From assembly GCF_000274605.1 (NCBI RefSeq), contig NZ_AKNV01000004.1:1-64000 (forward strand): 64,000 bases of DNA, given 5' to 3'. The stretch's first letter is position 1, and the number at the start of each line of letters is the position of its first letter. Of this stretch, positions 19,925 to 28,975 are shown piece by piece. The notes under the pieces were generated by a model. It was not told the origin of the DNA. It did no database searches and was given only the letters and a program-made list of their open reading frames with translations. The position numbers were made by a program, and so were the translations under genes. Source of the stretch: Helicobacter pylori NQ4053. Lineage in GTDB: Bacteria > Campylobacterota > Campylobacteria > Campylobacterales > Helicobacteraceae.

Positions 19925-21631
19925 CTATTCAGGCTCAACATCTATGAAATCTTCGCCCTTGATGAAATCTTCGCCAGCTTGAATCCATTTTTCCAGTCCT
20001 TGAGTGCACTCTTGCGTTTTTTTAACATTTTCTTCGCATGCTTGAATGCATTTTTCCAGGTCAAACGCCATTGGGAAACATGTTTGTTTGAATCTGGTTT
20101 CATCGTTGATGAGATCCAAGATTTCTTGTTTTTGATTGTTAAAATTAGATTTCATTTCTTCTTTAGCTTTTTCAAGTTTTTCTATTTTTTGGCTTTCTTT
20201 CCAAGAATCCCACACTTCAATAGCAAGACCGATAAGCGGTAAACCTTTGTTTATGCTGCCTGCCAAGTTTACAGCGCCCCAAGGTTTGAATTTTAAAGCC
20301 AAATCTATGCCCACAAATTTTCCCGTAGCCACTAGCGCGTCTCTAGCCAGTTTGATGTTAGTTGCATTGATAAAACCGCTTTGTTTTAAAAGATCGATTC
20401 CAATCTTTCCAAACGCTCCGGCATGCTTTTCAAACAAACTCATATCGGCATTAAAACCGGTTTCAATTTTAGAAATTTCATTTACAATCCCTTGCGTTTG
20501 CCTTTCAAATTCATTTTGGACTTTTGTTTCTATATTGATACCTTTATCGCCTATTTCTCTAATAACAAAATCATTAAAGGTTTCTAGGCTAGTGCCAAGA
20601 ACTTGAAGGATGAGATCGCTAAAATACCTCGTTATAAATTCTTTTAAATGAATGCGGGCTTAAGAAATTTCACTATTTAAATTTTGAAGATCCTTTCGCC
20701 TTTTTTCAAGCGTTTTATTCAAGTATTCCATTTCTCTATTAATATCTTGCAACGCTTGTTTTGCGGGCGGCATTTGCCTGTAGATAACATCTTGAATGAT
20801 GCTTTTTTTGGCTTCTTCTATGATGGTTAATTTCCCGCCATTTTCTTTAATCTTTTTTTGCGTCGCATCTTGCAAGGCTTTGATGTGTGAGAGCTTTTGA
20901 AACTCTTCTTGATGCTTTAGCCAGTGTTCCACCCCCAAATCAAAAGGGTTTGCAGCGACAGCGACAATAATCAAACTTTCTTTTTCTTCTTCGCTTAAAG
21001 AAATGAGATCATTCAGTCGGTTTTGAATGTTTTCTTTTTTGATCTTAAATCTTTTGTTGTAATCTTCTTCATCTTCAATATCCGCTTCTTCATCAAAACG
21101 GCTGATGACAAAGATCGTCCTAGATAAAAGATTGAGCGTCCTGAACAACCAGTTCAAGTCGTCCTTATGACTTTCTTTGATGGGGTTTGACGGGTTGAGC
21201 TCGTATAAAATGAGATGGGCTTCGCTGACATATTTTTTTATAATATCTTTATAGCACTCTATTTTGCCGCTATCGGTTATTTTTTCTTTAAACCCGAATA
21301 GTCCCGGGGTGTCAACCAGCTCAATTTCATCGTCTATATCATAGATTTTAACTTCATCGCTGGATTCTTTGTGGTCTATCTTCATGCTCTTGTCTAGCCG
21401 ATCGATCCAAGCTGCCGCTATGGATGTTTTCCCTTCAGAAAAACCTCCCACTAAAGCCACTTTAAGTTTTTGGCCAGAAACATCTTTCATCGCATTATGG
21501 ATCTTGTCTTTGAGAGACTCTTCAACCTTGATGCCGTATTTCTCTCCAGTATGGATAAAATCAAGTAATTTTTTAAGATTTTCTTGATTCTTCTTTTGAT
21601 TTCTTTTAAATTGTTCTAGCGTTTCATTCAT
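19925..21631 (-). pseudogene. LeoA-like dynamin-family GTPase, interrupted by one in-frame stop
   Basis: Frame 21631-20663 encodes 323 residues with P-loop GGFSEGKTS, DTPGLFGFKEK (G3), VISRFDEEAD (G4-like) and VAVAANPF (G5). TAA at 20662-20660 interrupts it. The same frame then stays open to 19925 (ARIHLKEFITRYFSDLILQ and onward) with no ATG, GTG or TTG until 20443, and continues as a helical dynamin-type C-terminus. Read through, it is about 568 residues, close to E. coli LeoA (about 570). The GGFSEGKT P-loop and the context after a LeoBC-like gene support LeoA of the Eleos defence system. ATG 21631 overlaps the upstream stop (ATGA). Confidence 0.82.
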
Positions 21632-23492
21632 TGCGCGATCCTTTGTTTTAATGTGGTTTTGATGCGGTTATCTAAGCGCCATAAGTCTTCGCCGGCTTTT
21701 ATCAATCCTTCTCTCATGCGCTCGTAACAAACAACGAGATCGTTAAGACTGGCTTTTAAGTTCTCAATCATTCCAGATGCGCCTTTTTTATAACTTTCAA
21801 TGCGGCTTTTCACATTCTCTGCAATTTTTTCACAAACTTCATCTAATTTCTTATCCACTTCTTTTTTTTGTTGGGATCTTTGATATCTTGAACTAAAAAA
21901 GCTCCAGATTGAGCTAGCTATTCCAATTAATCCTGTAATAATCCCTGCGGTCAGAGCAAGCCAACCCATAGGATTCCAAGCGTGAAATATCCCAAGCAAA
22001 CCCAAACCTCCTATTGAAGTGGCTAATTTTGTTCCATCAATGCCGCTATCAGTATCAAAATTAAGATTAAAGCCTCTATCAATACTGATGCGCTCTAACA
22101 TTGCTAGAGAATCTTTAATCCTTTCTTTAAATCGTTCAATATATTCTTTTATCTCTTCATCAAATCGTTCCTCGCATTCTTTGAACCGCCGTCCTGTGTT
22201 TTTACGCAATTTTTTAGTTCTTTGTTCGCACTCATTTTCAAAAATTTCTTCACATTCCTTATTTTCAATATCTCTTTCAATATGCGCATGCATTTCTTCT
22301 CTAAAATCAGATTTGAATCGCTGTTTCTGTGAACACTGAATTGGTTAAATTTAATATAAATTTTTCTGTAGAACGATCCAGATTATAGTGGGCTTCTTGT
22401 TGGTGTTCTTGTGCTTCTTTAATCATTGGATCGATCCGTTTTTCAATCGTGGTTTTTATCGCTTTTTGCAATTGTTCTACCACTTTTAAGGCTTTGTTGC
22501 AGTTGGATTCTATGATTTTGTTGCGTGAGTTTTTAAGAAGCGCTTCGGTTATAAATTCTCCTAATTGTTGGAAACGGCATTTATACAATAATAATTCTTC
22601 CGCTTTAAAAACCTCTAGAAATTTTTGTTTGTTTTTGTAAAAATCACTCTCTGGGATTAAAGCCGATGAAAGACCATAAAAAGCCATTTGGGCGCTGACT
22701 ATTTGATGCCCCATGTAGTGTTTGCCTAAAATGTTTTTCATCTCTTTATTTAAAATTTTTAAGCTTTCTTTTTCGCTTTTATTAATAAGCCCATCTTTTA
22801 AGGCTCTTGGGCTAGTGATCGGTTTGTTGAAAATCGCCCATACCTCTGTTTGCGAATCAAGCTGTCTTTGGATTTTTTCAATCGTTCCCCTTTTCCCTTC
22901 TTCTCCTTTTTGCGGAGGATTAGGCGTTTTGGTAACATAAAAAATAGCATGGGCTTTTTGCGTTGCGTTAGAAATCTGATCAATCACTTTTTGTTCGCTG
23001 CCTTCTATCCCTGGCACATCCAACAAAACAAAATTTTGATGGTTGTATTGGAAAGAATAAGATTGTGTTTTTAAAGTAAAATCGCTCCTCCCATCGCCTA
23101 TAATCGCTCCATCTTGCAATGAATGAGGTTCGTTTAAAATAGTCTGTTTTTTGCGTTCATCATTTTGATAGTTGTTTTGGTAATTGGAATAAAGCCGCTT
23201 GAATCGTTCTTATCGATCTGCTTTGCTTTGTTCTTTAAAAACATCCTCAAACATTCAATAAGGGTTGATTTCCCCGCACGGTTTCCCCATAAAAAGCAAT
23301 GGTAAAATTTTCCCACTCTTCATTATTTTTCAAGCTTTCAAGCTCTTTTAAACTTTTAAGTTCTAATTGTTGGAATACCTCCAACGCTTCTTGATTGAAT
23401 CGCTTTAGTTTTTCATCTTTGTCATCAGCGTTTTTGAAGATATTTTGAAGATCTTTAATGTTCTTTTCTACGCCAAGATAAATGTCTTTCAT
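21628..23492 (-). pseudogene. LeoBC-like dynamin-family GTPase with three frameshifts
   Basis: The start is ATG 23492 (MKDIYLGVEKNIKDL) after TGAGG. Reading across frames gives NFTIAFYGETGAGKSTLIECL, then DGRSDFTLK, FVLLDVPGIEG (G3), AIFNKPITSP (G4-like), a long coiled coil, a glycine-rich membrane hairpin (GGLGLLGIFHAWNPMGWLALTAG) and a second coiled coil. Breaks: one G lost in the P-loop near 23280; one A lost in an A tract (T6 on the plus strand, 23147-23152); one A gained near 22312. The reconstructed protein has about 620 residues with the GTPase-coiled coil-paddle layout of bacterial dynamins. It is translationally coupled to the LeoA-like gene. As written it is non-functional. Confidence 0.82.
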
Positions 23493-23532
23493 TTTTGCAT
23501 GCCTCAAGCGGATTTTTCTCGTGCATTTTAAC

Positions 23533-23544
23533 AAAAAAAAAAAA
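23533..23544 (-). repeat. T12 tract next to a -10 box upstream of the LeoBC-like gene
   Basis: On the minus strand T12 is followed directly by GTTAAAATGC, whose TAAAAT is a good -10 box about 40 bases before ATG 23492. Length changes could tune expression as in sabA. A hairpin-like GTGCG/CGCAC lies between it and rimO. Confidence 0.45.
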
Positions 23545-23603
23545 CGACAAACCCCCACGCTCAAGGTGCGCTCTAGCCGCACTTTTAGCCTTATGGCTAA
23601 CTT

Positions 23604-24923
23604 TTAAAAAGGGCTTAAAACCTTAGCGAGTAAGATATTGTCTTTAAAGGCGCTAGGCATAATCGTGTAATGCCCGGGTTGTAAAGGAGTGGTTAAGGCA
23701 CTGTCATTGATTAAAATTTCCCCATCCACTTCAGGCGCCCACCTGAGATCCCTTGCTTTGTAAAAATACTCGCCCTCTTTATGTTCCACTAACGCCTTAA
23801 TGGGCTTGTTTAACAAAGCCTTAAAAGAATGGTTTTGGTGTTTTAAGGCGATTTTATTCAAGGCTTTAATGCGGGCGTTGATGATTTTTTTAGGCACTTT
23901 CTCTAAAGAATAGGCATGCGTGTTTTCTTCAGCACTGAAAGCAAAAATATTCAATCTGTCAAACTGGAACTCGTCTAAAAACGCGCTCAATTCTTCAAAT
24001 TCGCTCTCATTTTCTTCTGGATGCCCTACAATGATCGTGCTTCTTATAAAGCTTTCTTTAACCTGTTTCATGGCATCTAAAAGCTTTAAATGGTGCGCTT
24101 GGCTGGAGTTGCGCCGCATCTTTTTGAGCATGGAGTCGCTGATATGCTGGATGGGCATGTCAAAATAATTTTGAAAAATAAGCGAGCTTTCAATCGCGCC
24201 AATCAGCTCTAAAGTGGTGCTAGAGGGGTAGAGGTATAAAATACGAGCGCTCTTTAAGGCTTGTTGTTTGTCAATCGCACTAATCAGCTGGATCAAGCCG
24301 TCTTTTTGCCCCTTATCGTATAAAAATGAGCTAGAATCTTGAGCGATAAAAGTCATATCCTTATAGCCTTTAAGGGCTAGATCTTCTACTTCTTTTAAAA
24401 TGGAGTCTAATTCCCTGCTTTGCAATTTCCCCTTAAAGCTAGGGATAGCGCAAAAAGAGCATTTTTGGTTACAGCCCTCAGAAATTTTAACATAAGCATG
24501 CACGCTCGATCCCGTGATGATGCGCGCGTTATAATGCTCGCTTAAAAACACTTGCTCGCTGAACTGGTTTTGTTTTTTAGCGATCAAAATATCAATCTTG
24601 TCATAATCCCCCACGCCGGTAAAAATATCCACTTCAGGGATCAGCTCTTTGATTTCATCTTTATAGCGCTCGCTCAAGCACCCGCTCGCAATCAAAATCG
24701 CTCCCTCTTTTTTGTCTTTAGCGGCGTTGAGAATGGTTTGGATACTCTCTTGTTTAGCGCTTTCAATAAACCCGCAAGTGTTGATCAAAATCACATCGGC
24801 TTTTTTAGCGTCATTAGTGAGCGTGTAATTATAAAGCTTGCCTAACATCACTTCTGAATCCACTAAATTTTTAGAACAACCTAATGAGATCAAGCAGAGT
24901 TGTTTGTTTTCTTTAACTTGCAT
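23604..24923 (-). CDS. rimO: Ribosomal protein S12 methylthiotransferase RimO
   Basis: The radical-SAM methylthiotransferase (439 residues) has the N-terminal UPF0004 cysteines in LGCSKNLVDSE and INTCGFIESAKQES, the radical-SAM cluster CNQKCSFCAIPSFKGKLQSR and a C-terminal TRAM-like domain. The start LISLGCSKNLVDSE and the FKGKxxSR tail after the cluster favour RimO over MiaB. It adds methylthio to an aspartate of ribosomal protein S12 using two 4Fe-4S clusters. ATG 24923 lies one base after the gpt-like stop, so the two are co-transcribed. Confidence 0.92.
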   Translation of the reverse strand: MQVKENKQLCLISLGCSKNLVDSEVMLGKLYNYTLTNDAKKADVILINTCGFIESAKQESIQTILNAAKDKKEGAILIASGCLSERYKDEIKELIPEVDIFTGVGDYDKIDILIAKKQNQFSEQVFLSEHYNARIITGSSVHAYVKISEGCNQKCSFCAIPSFKGKLQSRELDSILKEVEDLALKGYKDMTFIAQDSSSFLYDKGQKDGLIQLISAIDKQQALKSARILYLYPSSTTLELIGAIESSLIFQNYFDMPIQHISDSMLKKMRRNSSQAHHLKLLDAMKQVKESFIRSTIIVGHPEENESEFEELSAFLDEFQFDRLNIFAFSAEENTHAYSLEKVPKKIINARIKALNKIALKHQNHSFKALLNKPIKALVEHKEGEYFYKARDLRWAPEVDGEILINDSALTTPLQPGHYTIMPSAFKDNILLAKVLSPF

Positions 24924-24924
24924 G

Positions 24925-25386
24925 TTAATGGCTTTTTAAATTTTTCAAATCCACTTCCCAAAAGAAATCAATCCATTCAGGAGCGTCTTTCAAAAACGCA
25001 TCGGCTTTGTATTTCGCGCTTGTCTTTTGGAACAAACTCGCGCTATAAAACTTTTTATCAGGGTGTTTTTCTTGCAGCACTTTAAGTACCGCCTCTAAAG
25101 AATTACCGCTATCTACGATTTCATCTACCACCAAAATGGTTTTTAAATGATCTTTAATCGTGGGGGTATTTTCAATTTTTAGGGCGTTTTGTTGCTTAGT
25201 AGTGTCATAAGAAATCGCATTGATGCCATAAACTTCCCTTAAATCCCAGTGCAAACTCAAAAAATGCGTCAAAGTCATGCCCCCTCGCATCACGCACACA
25301 AGGGCTTCTGGGATACCGCAAATTCGCTCCACTTGTTTAGCTAACTCCAGGCTGTCTTTTAAAAAGGCTTCATAAGAATAATGCAT
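24925..25386 (-). CDS. gpt: Purine phosphoribosyltransferase (xanthine/guanine type)
   Basis: The 153-residue type I phosphoribosyltransferase has the PRPP motif TILVVDEIVDSGNSL and the N-terminal loop VCVMRGGMTLTHFL. H. pylori relies on purine salvage, and this gene is usually called xanthine-guanine phosphoribosyltransferase. It converts guanine, xanthine or hypoxanthine plus PRPP to the nucleotide. The base specificity cannot be read from sequence. It overlaps no gene and lies 8 bases after the aminotransferase and one base before rimO. The PRPP it uses would come from Prs at 31003. Confidence 0.85.
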   Translation of the reverse strand: MHYSYEAFLKDSLELAKQVERICGIPEALVCVMRGGMTLTHFLSLHWDLREVYGINAISYDTTKQQNALKIENTPTIKDHLKTILVVDEIVDSGNSLEAVLKVLQEKHPDKKFYSASLFQKTSAKYKADAFLKDAPEWIDFFWEVDLKNLKSH

Positions 25387-25394
25387 TATAGTCC

Positions 25395-26504
25395 TTAAAT
25401 TTCATAATATTGCTTCAAAAAAGTTGCGTTCGCCACACCGTCAAATTTTCTTAAATCCAAATCGTTTAAGGCTAACTCTAGGGCGTTTAAAGCGTAAGCG
25501 CTTTTATAAACAGGAATGATCCCCATGTGGTTGATGCGAATGAGTATATCTTTATAAGGCTCTTGACCGCCCGCAAATTGCACCTGGTATTTTTCTTTCA
25601 AAAGGTTTTTTAATTCTTTGGCATGCTCGCTAACAATCGTTGTCATGCTCAAGCTCGGGCTTTTAGGGAAAATCTTCAAACCCAGCGCTAAAACGGCTTT
25701 TTGAGTGGCTAAAGCGACTCGTTTAGTCTCTTGATAGAGCGCTTCAAAACCCCCTAAATTCTGCACCAATTCAAAATAGCGTTGCAACCCTAAAGTGTGT
25801 AAAATAGGAGCGGTGTAGCTCGTGGTGTTATTCCTTTGGTTTTTCAATTCGCTCTTCAAATTGAAATAAAACCCCACATTGCGTTCTTCTATGCGATCAA
25901 TCGCCTTTTGGCTCAATGCGATTAGGCTCATCGCAGGGGGTAGCATGAACGCTTTTTGACTCCCCCCAATGAGCGCATCAACATGCGTTATTTCTAAAGG
26001 CTCAACCCCTAAAGCGGTGATCGCATCTACAATCACAAAAACATTCGGGTTAGTTTCTTTGATCGCTTGAGCGATTTTTTCTACAGGGTGTCGTAACCCC
26101 CCACTAGACTCGCATGCTTGAATGCAAAACGCATCAATGTTGGGGTTGGCTTTAAGCGCGTTTAATATTTTATCCACTTGAGCCGGTGTGTCCCATTCAT
26201 AGACTAATTCATGGGCTTTGATAAAATGGGCTTTAGCGATCTTGCCAAACCTTTCACCAAACTTGCCCGCATTAACAAAAAGCAACTCTTTTTGACACAA
26301 GGAAAGAACACTCGCTTCCATAGCCCCTGTCCCGCTGCTGCTTAAAAGCAAAACTTCTTCTAAACCGGTCATTTTTTTTAAATTTTCTCGCACGCTTTGG
26401 AAAATCTTTTCAAAATCTTTGGTGCGGTGGTGGGGCATTGGCTGAGAAAAGCTTGTGCGCATCTCTTCATTAATGGCTACAGGGCCTGGAGTGAAAAGCA
26501 ACAT
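25395..26504 (-). CDS. Class V PLP-dependent aminotransferase (SPT/AGT or SerC-like)
   Basis: The frame is open from 26549 but the family start is MLLFTPGPVAINEEMR, so ATG 26504 is chosen (369 residues). PGP, SSSGTGAMEASV, DAITALGVEPL and the PLP-lysine block GGSQKAFMLPP identify the alanine-glyoxylate/serine-pyruvate fold. In H. pylori it has been proposed as the phosphoserine aminotransferase of serine biosynthesis; that is an inference, since it is closer to the AGT branch than to classical SerC. AAGG lies 11 bases before the ATG. The in-frame Met at 26549 has no such site. Confidence 0.85.
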   Translation of the reverse strand: MLLFTPGPVAINEEMRTSFSQPMPHHRTKDFEKIFQSVRENLKKMTGLEEVLLLSSSGTGAMEASVLSLCQKELLFVNAGKFGERFGKIAKAHFIKAHELVYEWDTPAQVDKILNALKANPNIDAFCIQACESSGGLRHPVEKIAQAIKETNPNVFVIVDAITALGVEPLEITHVDALIGGSQKAFMLPPAMSLIALSQKAIDRIEERNVGFYFNLKSELKNQRNNTTSYTAPILHTLGLQRYFELVQNLGGFEALYQETKRVALATQKAVLALGLKIFPKSPSLSMTTIVSEHAKELKNLLKEKYQVQFAGGQEPYKDILIRINHMGIIPVYKSAYALNALELALNDLDLRKFDGVANATFLKQYYEI

Positions 26505-26652
26505 TTTAAAATTAACCTTTAATTTTTGAGAGAATTTAAAAGTTATCATACTAAAACGCGCTTAAAATTAAGCCTTATTGTTTAAGAAAATCGCTTTTTA
26601 ATGCAAATAAAATGCTAAAATGCCATGATTTAAAAAGAATTTAAGGCAATGA

Positions 26653-27129
26653 TTGGATAAATTTAATCTCCGCGCATGTTTTTTAACCCTTTTTTTTAGC
26701 GGGTATTCTAAAAAAGCTCCAGGAACGATAGGGAGTTTGGTGGCGTTGTTATTAGGCTTACCCGTTTTAGCTTTTTCGGCTAACACTTTGTTTTTAGGGG
26801 CGATTTTTGTTGGGCTTATCGCTATTACTCAAATAGACAAGGAAGAAGAAGAGAGTAAGAGGCATGACGGCTCTTACATTGTGATAGACGAGTTAGTGGG
26901 CATGTGGCTTGCGATGGCGATTAGCGGGTTATCGTTAGCGGGTGTGGTTTTGAGTTTTATCTTTTTTAGGATCTATGATATCACTAAACCCTCACTCATT
27001 GGCAAAATAGACAAAGAAGTTAAAGGGGGTTTAGGGGTTGTGGCTGATGACGCATTAGCGGGTGTTTTAGCCGGCTTGAGCGCGTTATTAGTCATCCATA
27101 TTTTAGGATTTTTCAACATTAAATTTTAA
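26653..27129 (+). CDS. pgpA: Phosphatidylglycerophosphatase A
   Basis: The 158-residue membrane protein has FFSGYSKKAPGTIGSL near the N-terminus and DELVGMWLAM and DKEVKGGLGVVADDALAGVLAG later, all PgpA signatures with the metal-binding acids. It has four hydrophobic segments. It removes phosphate from phosphatidylglycerophosphate to give phosphatidylglycerol. The start is TTG 26653, six bases after AAGG; the ATG at 26649 is in another frame and stops at once. It is the first gene of the plus-strand run to prs. Confidence 0.9.
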   Translation: MDKFNLRACFLTLFFSGYSKKAPGTIGSLVALLLGLPVLAFSANTLFLGAIFVGLIAITQIDKEEEESKRHDGSYIVIDELVGMWLAMAISGLSLAGVVLSFIFFRIYDITKPSLIGKIDKEVKGGLGVVADDALAGVLAGLSALLVIHILGFFNIKF

Positions 27130-27205
27130 TTTTAAGAAAATTCAAAAGCCTTTTTTTAGGTAAAATAGACAGACTTGATTGCAATCGTTTTTAGGGAGTT
27201 TGATC

Positions 27206-28249
27206 GTGGAGTTTTGCGTTTTATTTGGTGGGGCGAGTTTTGAGCATGAAATCAGCATTGTGAGTGCGATTGCGCTTAAAGGAGTGTTAAAAGACAGGAT
27301 TAAATATTTTATTTTTTTAGATGAAAACCATCATTTTTATTTGATTGAAGAATCCAACATGCATTCAAAATACTTCGCTCAAATCAAAGAAAAAAAATTA
27401 CCCCCCCTAATCCTTACGCATAATGGCTTGCTCAAAAACTCGTTTTTAGGCGCTAAGATTATAGAACTGCCACTAGTAATCAATCTCGTGCATGGGGGCG
27501 ATGGCGAAGACGGGAAATTAGCGAGCTTGTTGGAATTTTATCGCATCGCTTTTATAGGCCCTAGGATTGAAGCGAGCGTGCTGAGTTATAACAAATATTT
27601 AACCAAGCTTTACGCTAAAGATTTAGGAATAAAGGCTTTAGACTATGTGCTTTTGAATGAAAAAAACCGCGCTAACGCCTTGGATTTGATTGGGTTTAAT
27701 TTTCCCTTTATTGTGAAACCCAGTAACGCCGGAAGCTCTTTAGGGGTGAATATTGTGAAAGAAGAAAAAGAATTAAGTTACGCTTTAGACAGTGCGTTTG
27801 AATATTCTAAAGAAGTTTTAATAGAGCCTTTCATTCAGGGGGTGAAAGAATACAATTTAGCCGGCTGTAAGATCAAAAAGGATTTTTGTTTTTCCTATAT
27901 TGAAGAGCCTAGCAAACAGGAATTTTTGGATTTCAAACAAAAATATTTGGATTTTTCACGCACCAAAGCCCCTAAAGCGGATCTTTCTAACGCCCTAGAA
28001 GAACAATTAAAAGAAAATTTTAAAAAACTCTATAACGATTTGTTTGATGGCGCGATCATTCGTTGCGATTTTTTTGTTATAGAAAATGAAGTGTATCTTA
28101 ATGAGATCAACCCCATTCCTGGCAGTTTGGCGAATTATTTGTTTGATGATTTTAAAACAACGCTAGAACATTTAGCGCAATCATTACCCAAAACCCCTAA
28201 AATCCAAGTTAAAAACTCTTATTTGTTGCAAATCCAAAAGAATAAATGA
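27206..28249 (+). CDS. ddl: D-alanine-D-alanine ligase
   Basis: The ATP-grasp enzyme (347 residues) begins VEFCVLFGGASFEHEISI, the Ddl start with the xxGGxSxEHE loop. It has the substrate loop INLVHGGDGEDG, the ATP-grasp block PFIVKPSNAGSSLGVN and EVYLNEINPIPG with the Mg ligands. It makes the D-Ala-D-Ala dipeptide that MurF, encoded two genes later, attaches to the UDP-muramyl tripeptide. The start is GTG 27206 behind TAGGGAGTTTGATC; the open frame from TTG 27179 is rejected because TAGGGAG would then be inside the gene. Confidence 0.92.
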   Translation: MEFCVLFGGASFEHEISIVSAIALKGVLKDRIKYFIFLDENHHFYLIEESNMHSKYFAQIKEKKLPPLILTHNGLLKNSFLGAKIIELPLVINLVHGGDGEDGKLASLLEFYRIAFIGPRIEASVLSYNKYLTKLYAKDLGIKALDYVLLNEKNRANALDLIGFNFPFIVKPSNAGSSLGVNIVKEEKELSYALDSAFEYSKEVLIEPFIQGVKEYNLAGCKIKKDFCFSYIEEPSKQEFLDFKQKYLDFSRTKAPKADLSNALEEQLKENFKKLYNDLFDGAIIRCDFFVIENEVYLNEINPIPGSLANYLFDDFKTTLEHLAQSLPKTPKIQVKNSYLLQIQKNK

Positions 28250-28975
28250 ATGGCCAAACGCAGTATCGCTTATTTGGATAGCGTTTTTGACATTTCCTAC
28301 ACTTTTATAGATAACCATAGCCCTTTAAACGCCTTGTTTTTGCATGGCTGGGGGAGCTCTAAAGAAATCATGCAACAAGCGTTTCAAGGCTGTTTTTTGA
28401 ATTATAATCATTTGTATGTGGATTTGCCCGGCTTCAATCAAAGCCCTAACGATGAAAAAGTCTTAGAGACTAAAGATTATGCTAATATCATTAATTTATT
28501 CTTAAAAAGCGTGGGTAAAAAAGCGCATGTAGCCTTTGGGCATAGTTTTGGAGGGAAAGTGGCGATTTTGTGTGAAAACGAACGGATGGTTTTATTGAGT
28601 AGCGCTGGGATATTAGAGCCAAAACCCTTAAAAGTGCGTTGTAAAATCCTTTTAGCTAAAATCTTTAAAAAATTAGGCTTGAATTTAGGGTTTTTGAGAA
28701 GTAAGGACGCTATGGGGCTTAATCAAGTGATGTATGAAACCTTTAAAAAAGTAATTAGCGAAGATTTTAGCGAGCATTTCAAACGATGCGAGAAGGAAGT
28801 TTTATTATTTTGGGGTAAAGATGATAAAGCAACCCCCTTAAGCTCCGCTCAAAAAATACAAACCTTGTTGAAAAAGAGCGAATTATTCGTGTTAGAAGGG
28901 GATCATTTCTTTTTTTTAAACCAAGCAAAAGAGATTGAAAAACTAGTGGAGAATTATCATCATGCAAAGTCTTAG
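28250..28975 (+). CDS. Alpha/beta hydrolase
   Basis: The 241-residue protein has LFLHGWGSSKE (oxyanion-hole HGWG), the nucleophile elbow FGHSFGGK, and the acid and base positions in WGKDDKATP and EGDHFFFLN. It is a serine hydrolase of unknown substrate. The start ATG 28250 touches the ddl stop TGA (28247-28249), and its end overlaps murF by 14 bases. It sits inside a peptidoglycan precursor operon, so a role in the envelope is possible but not shown. Confidence 0.88.
   Translation: MAKRSIAYLDSVFDISYTFIDNHSPLNALFLHGWGSSKEIMQQAFQGCFLNYNHLYVDLPGFNQSPNDEKVLETKDYANIINLFLKSVGKKAHVAFGHSFGGKVAILCENERMVLLSSAGILEPKPLKVRCKILLAKIFKKLGLNLGFLRSKDAMGLNQVMYETFKKVISEDFSEHFKRCEKEVLLFWGKDDKATPLSSAQKIQTLLKKSELFVLEGDHFFFLNQAKEIEKLVENYHHAKS

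Noticed and set aside
19979..20242. Plus-strand frame of 87 codons rich in Phe
   Set aside because: Antisense of a Lys/Glu-rich coiled coil, which always yields Phe/Leu-rich shadows.
20444..20606. Plus-strand open frames over the LeoA-like gene
   Set aside because: They are shadows of the minus-strand frame, which continues the dynamin C-terminus.
27179..27205. Longer ddl from TTG 27179
   Set aside because: It would place the TAGGGAG binding site inside the gene; homologues start at the GTG.
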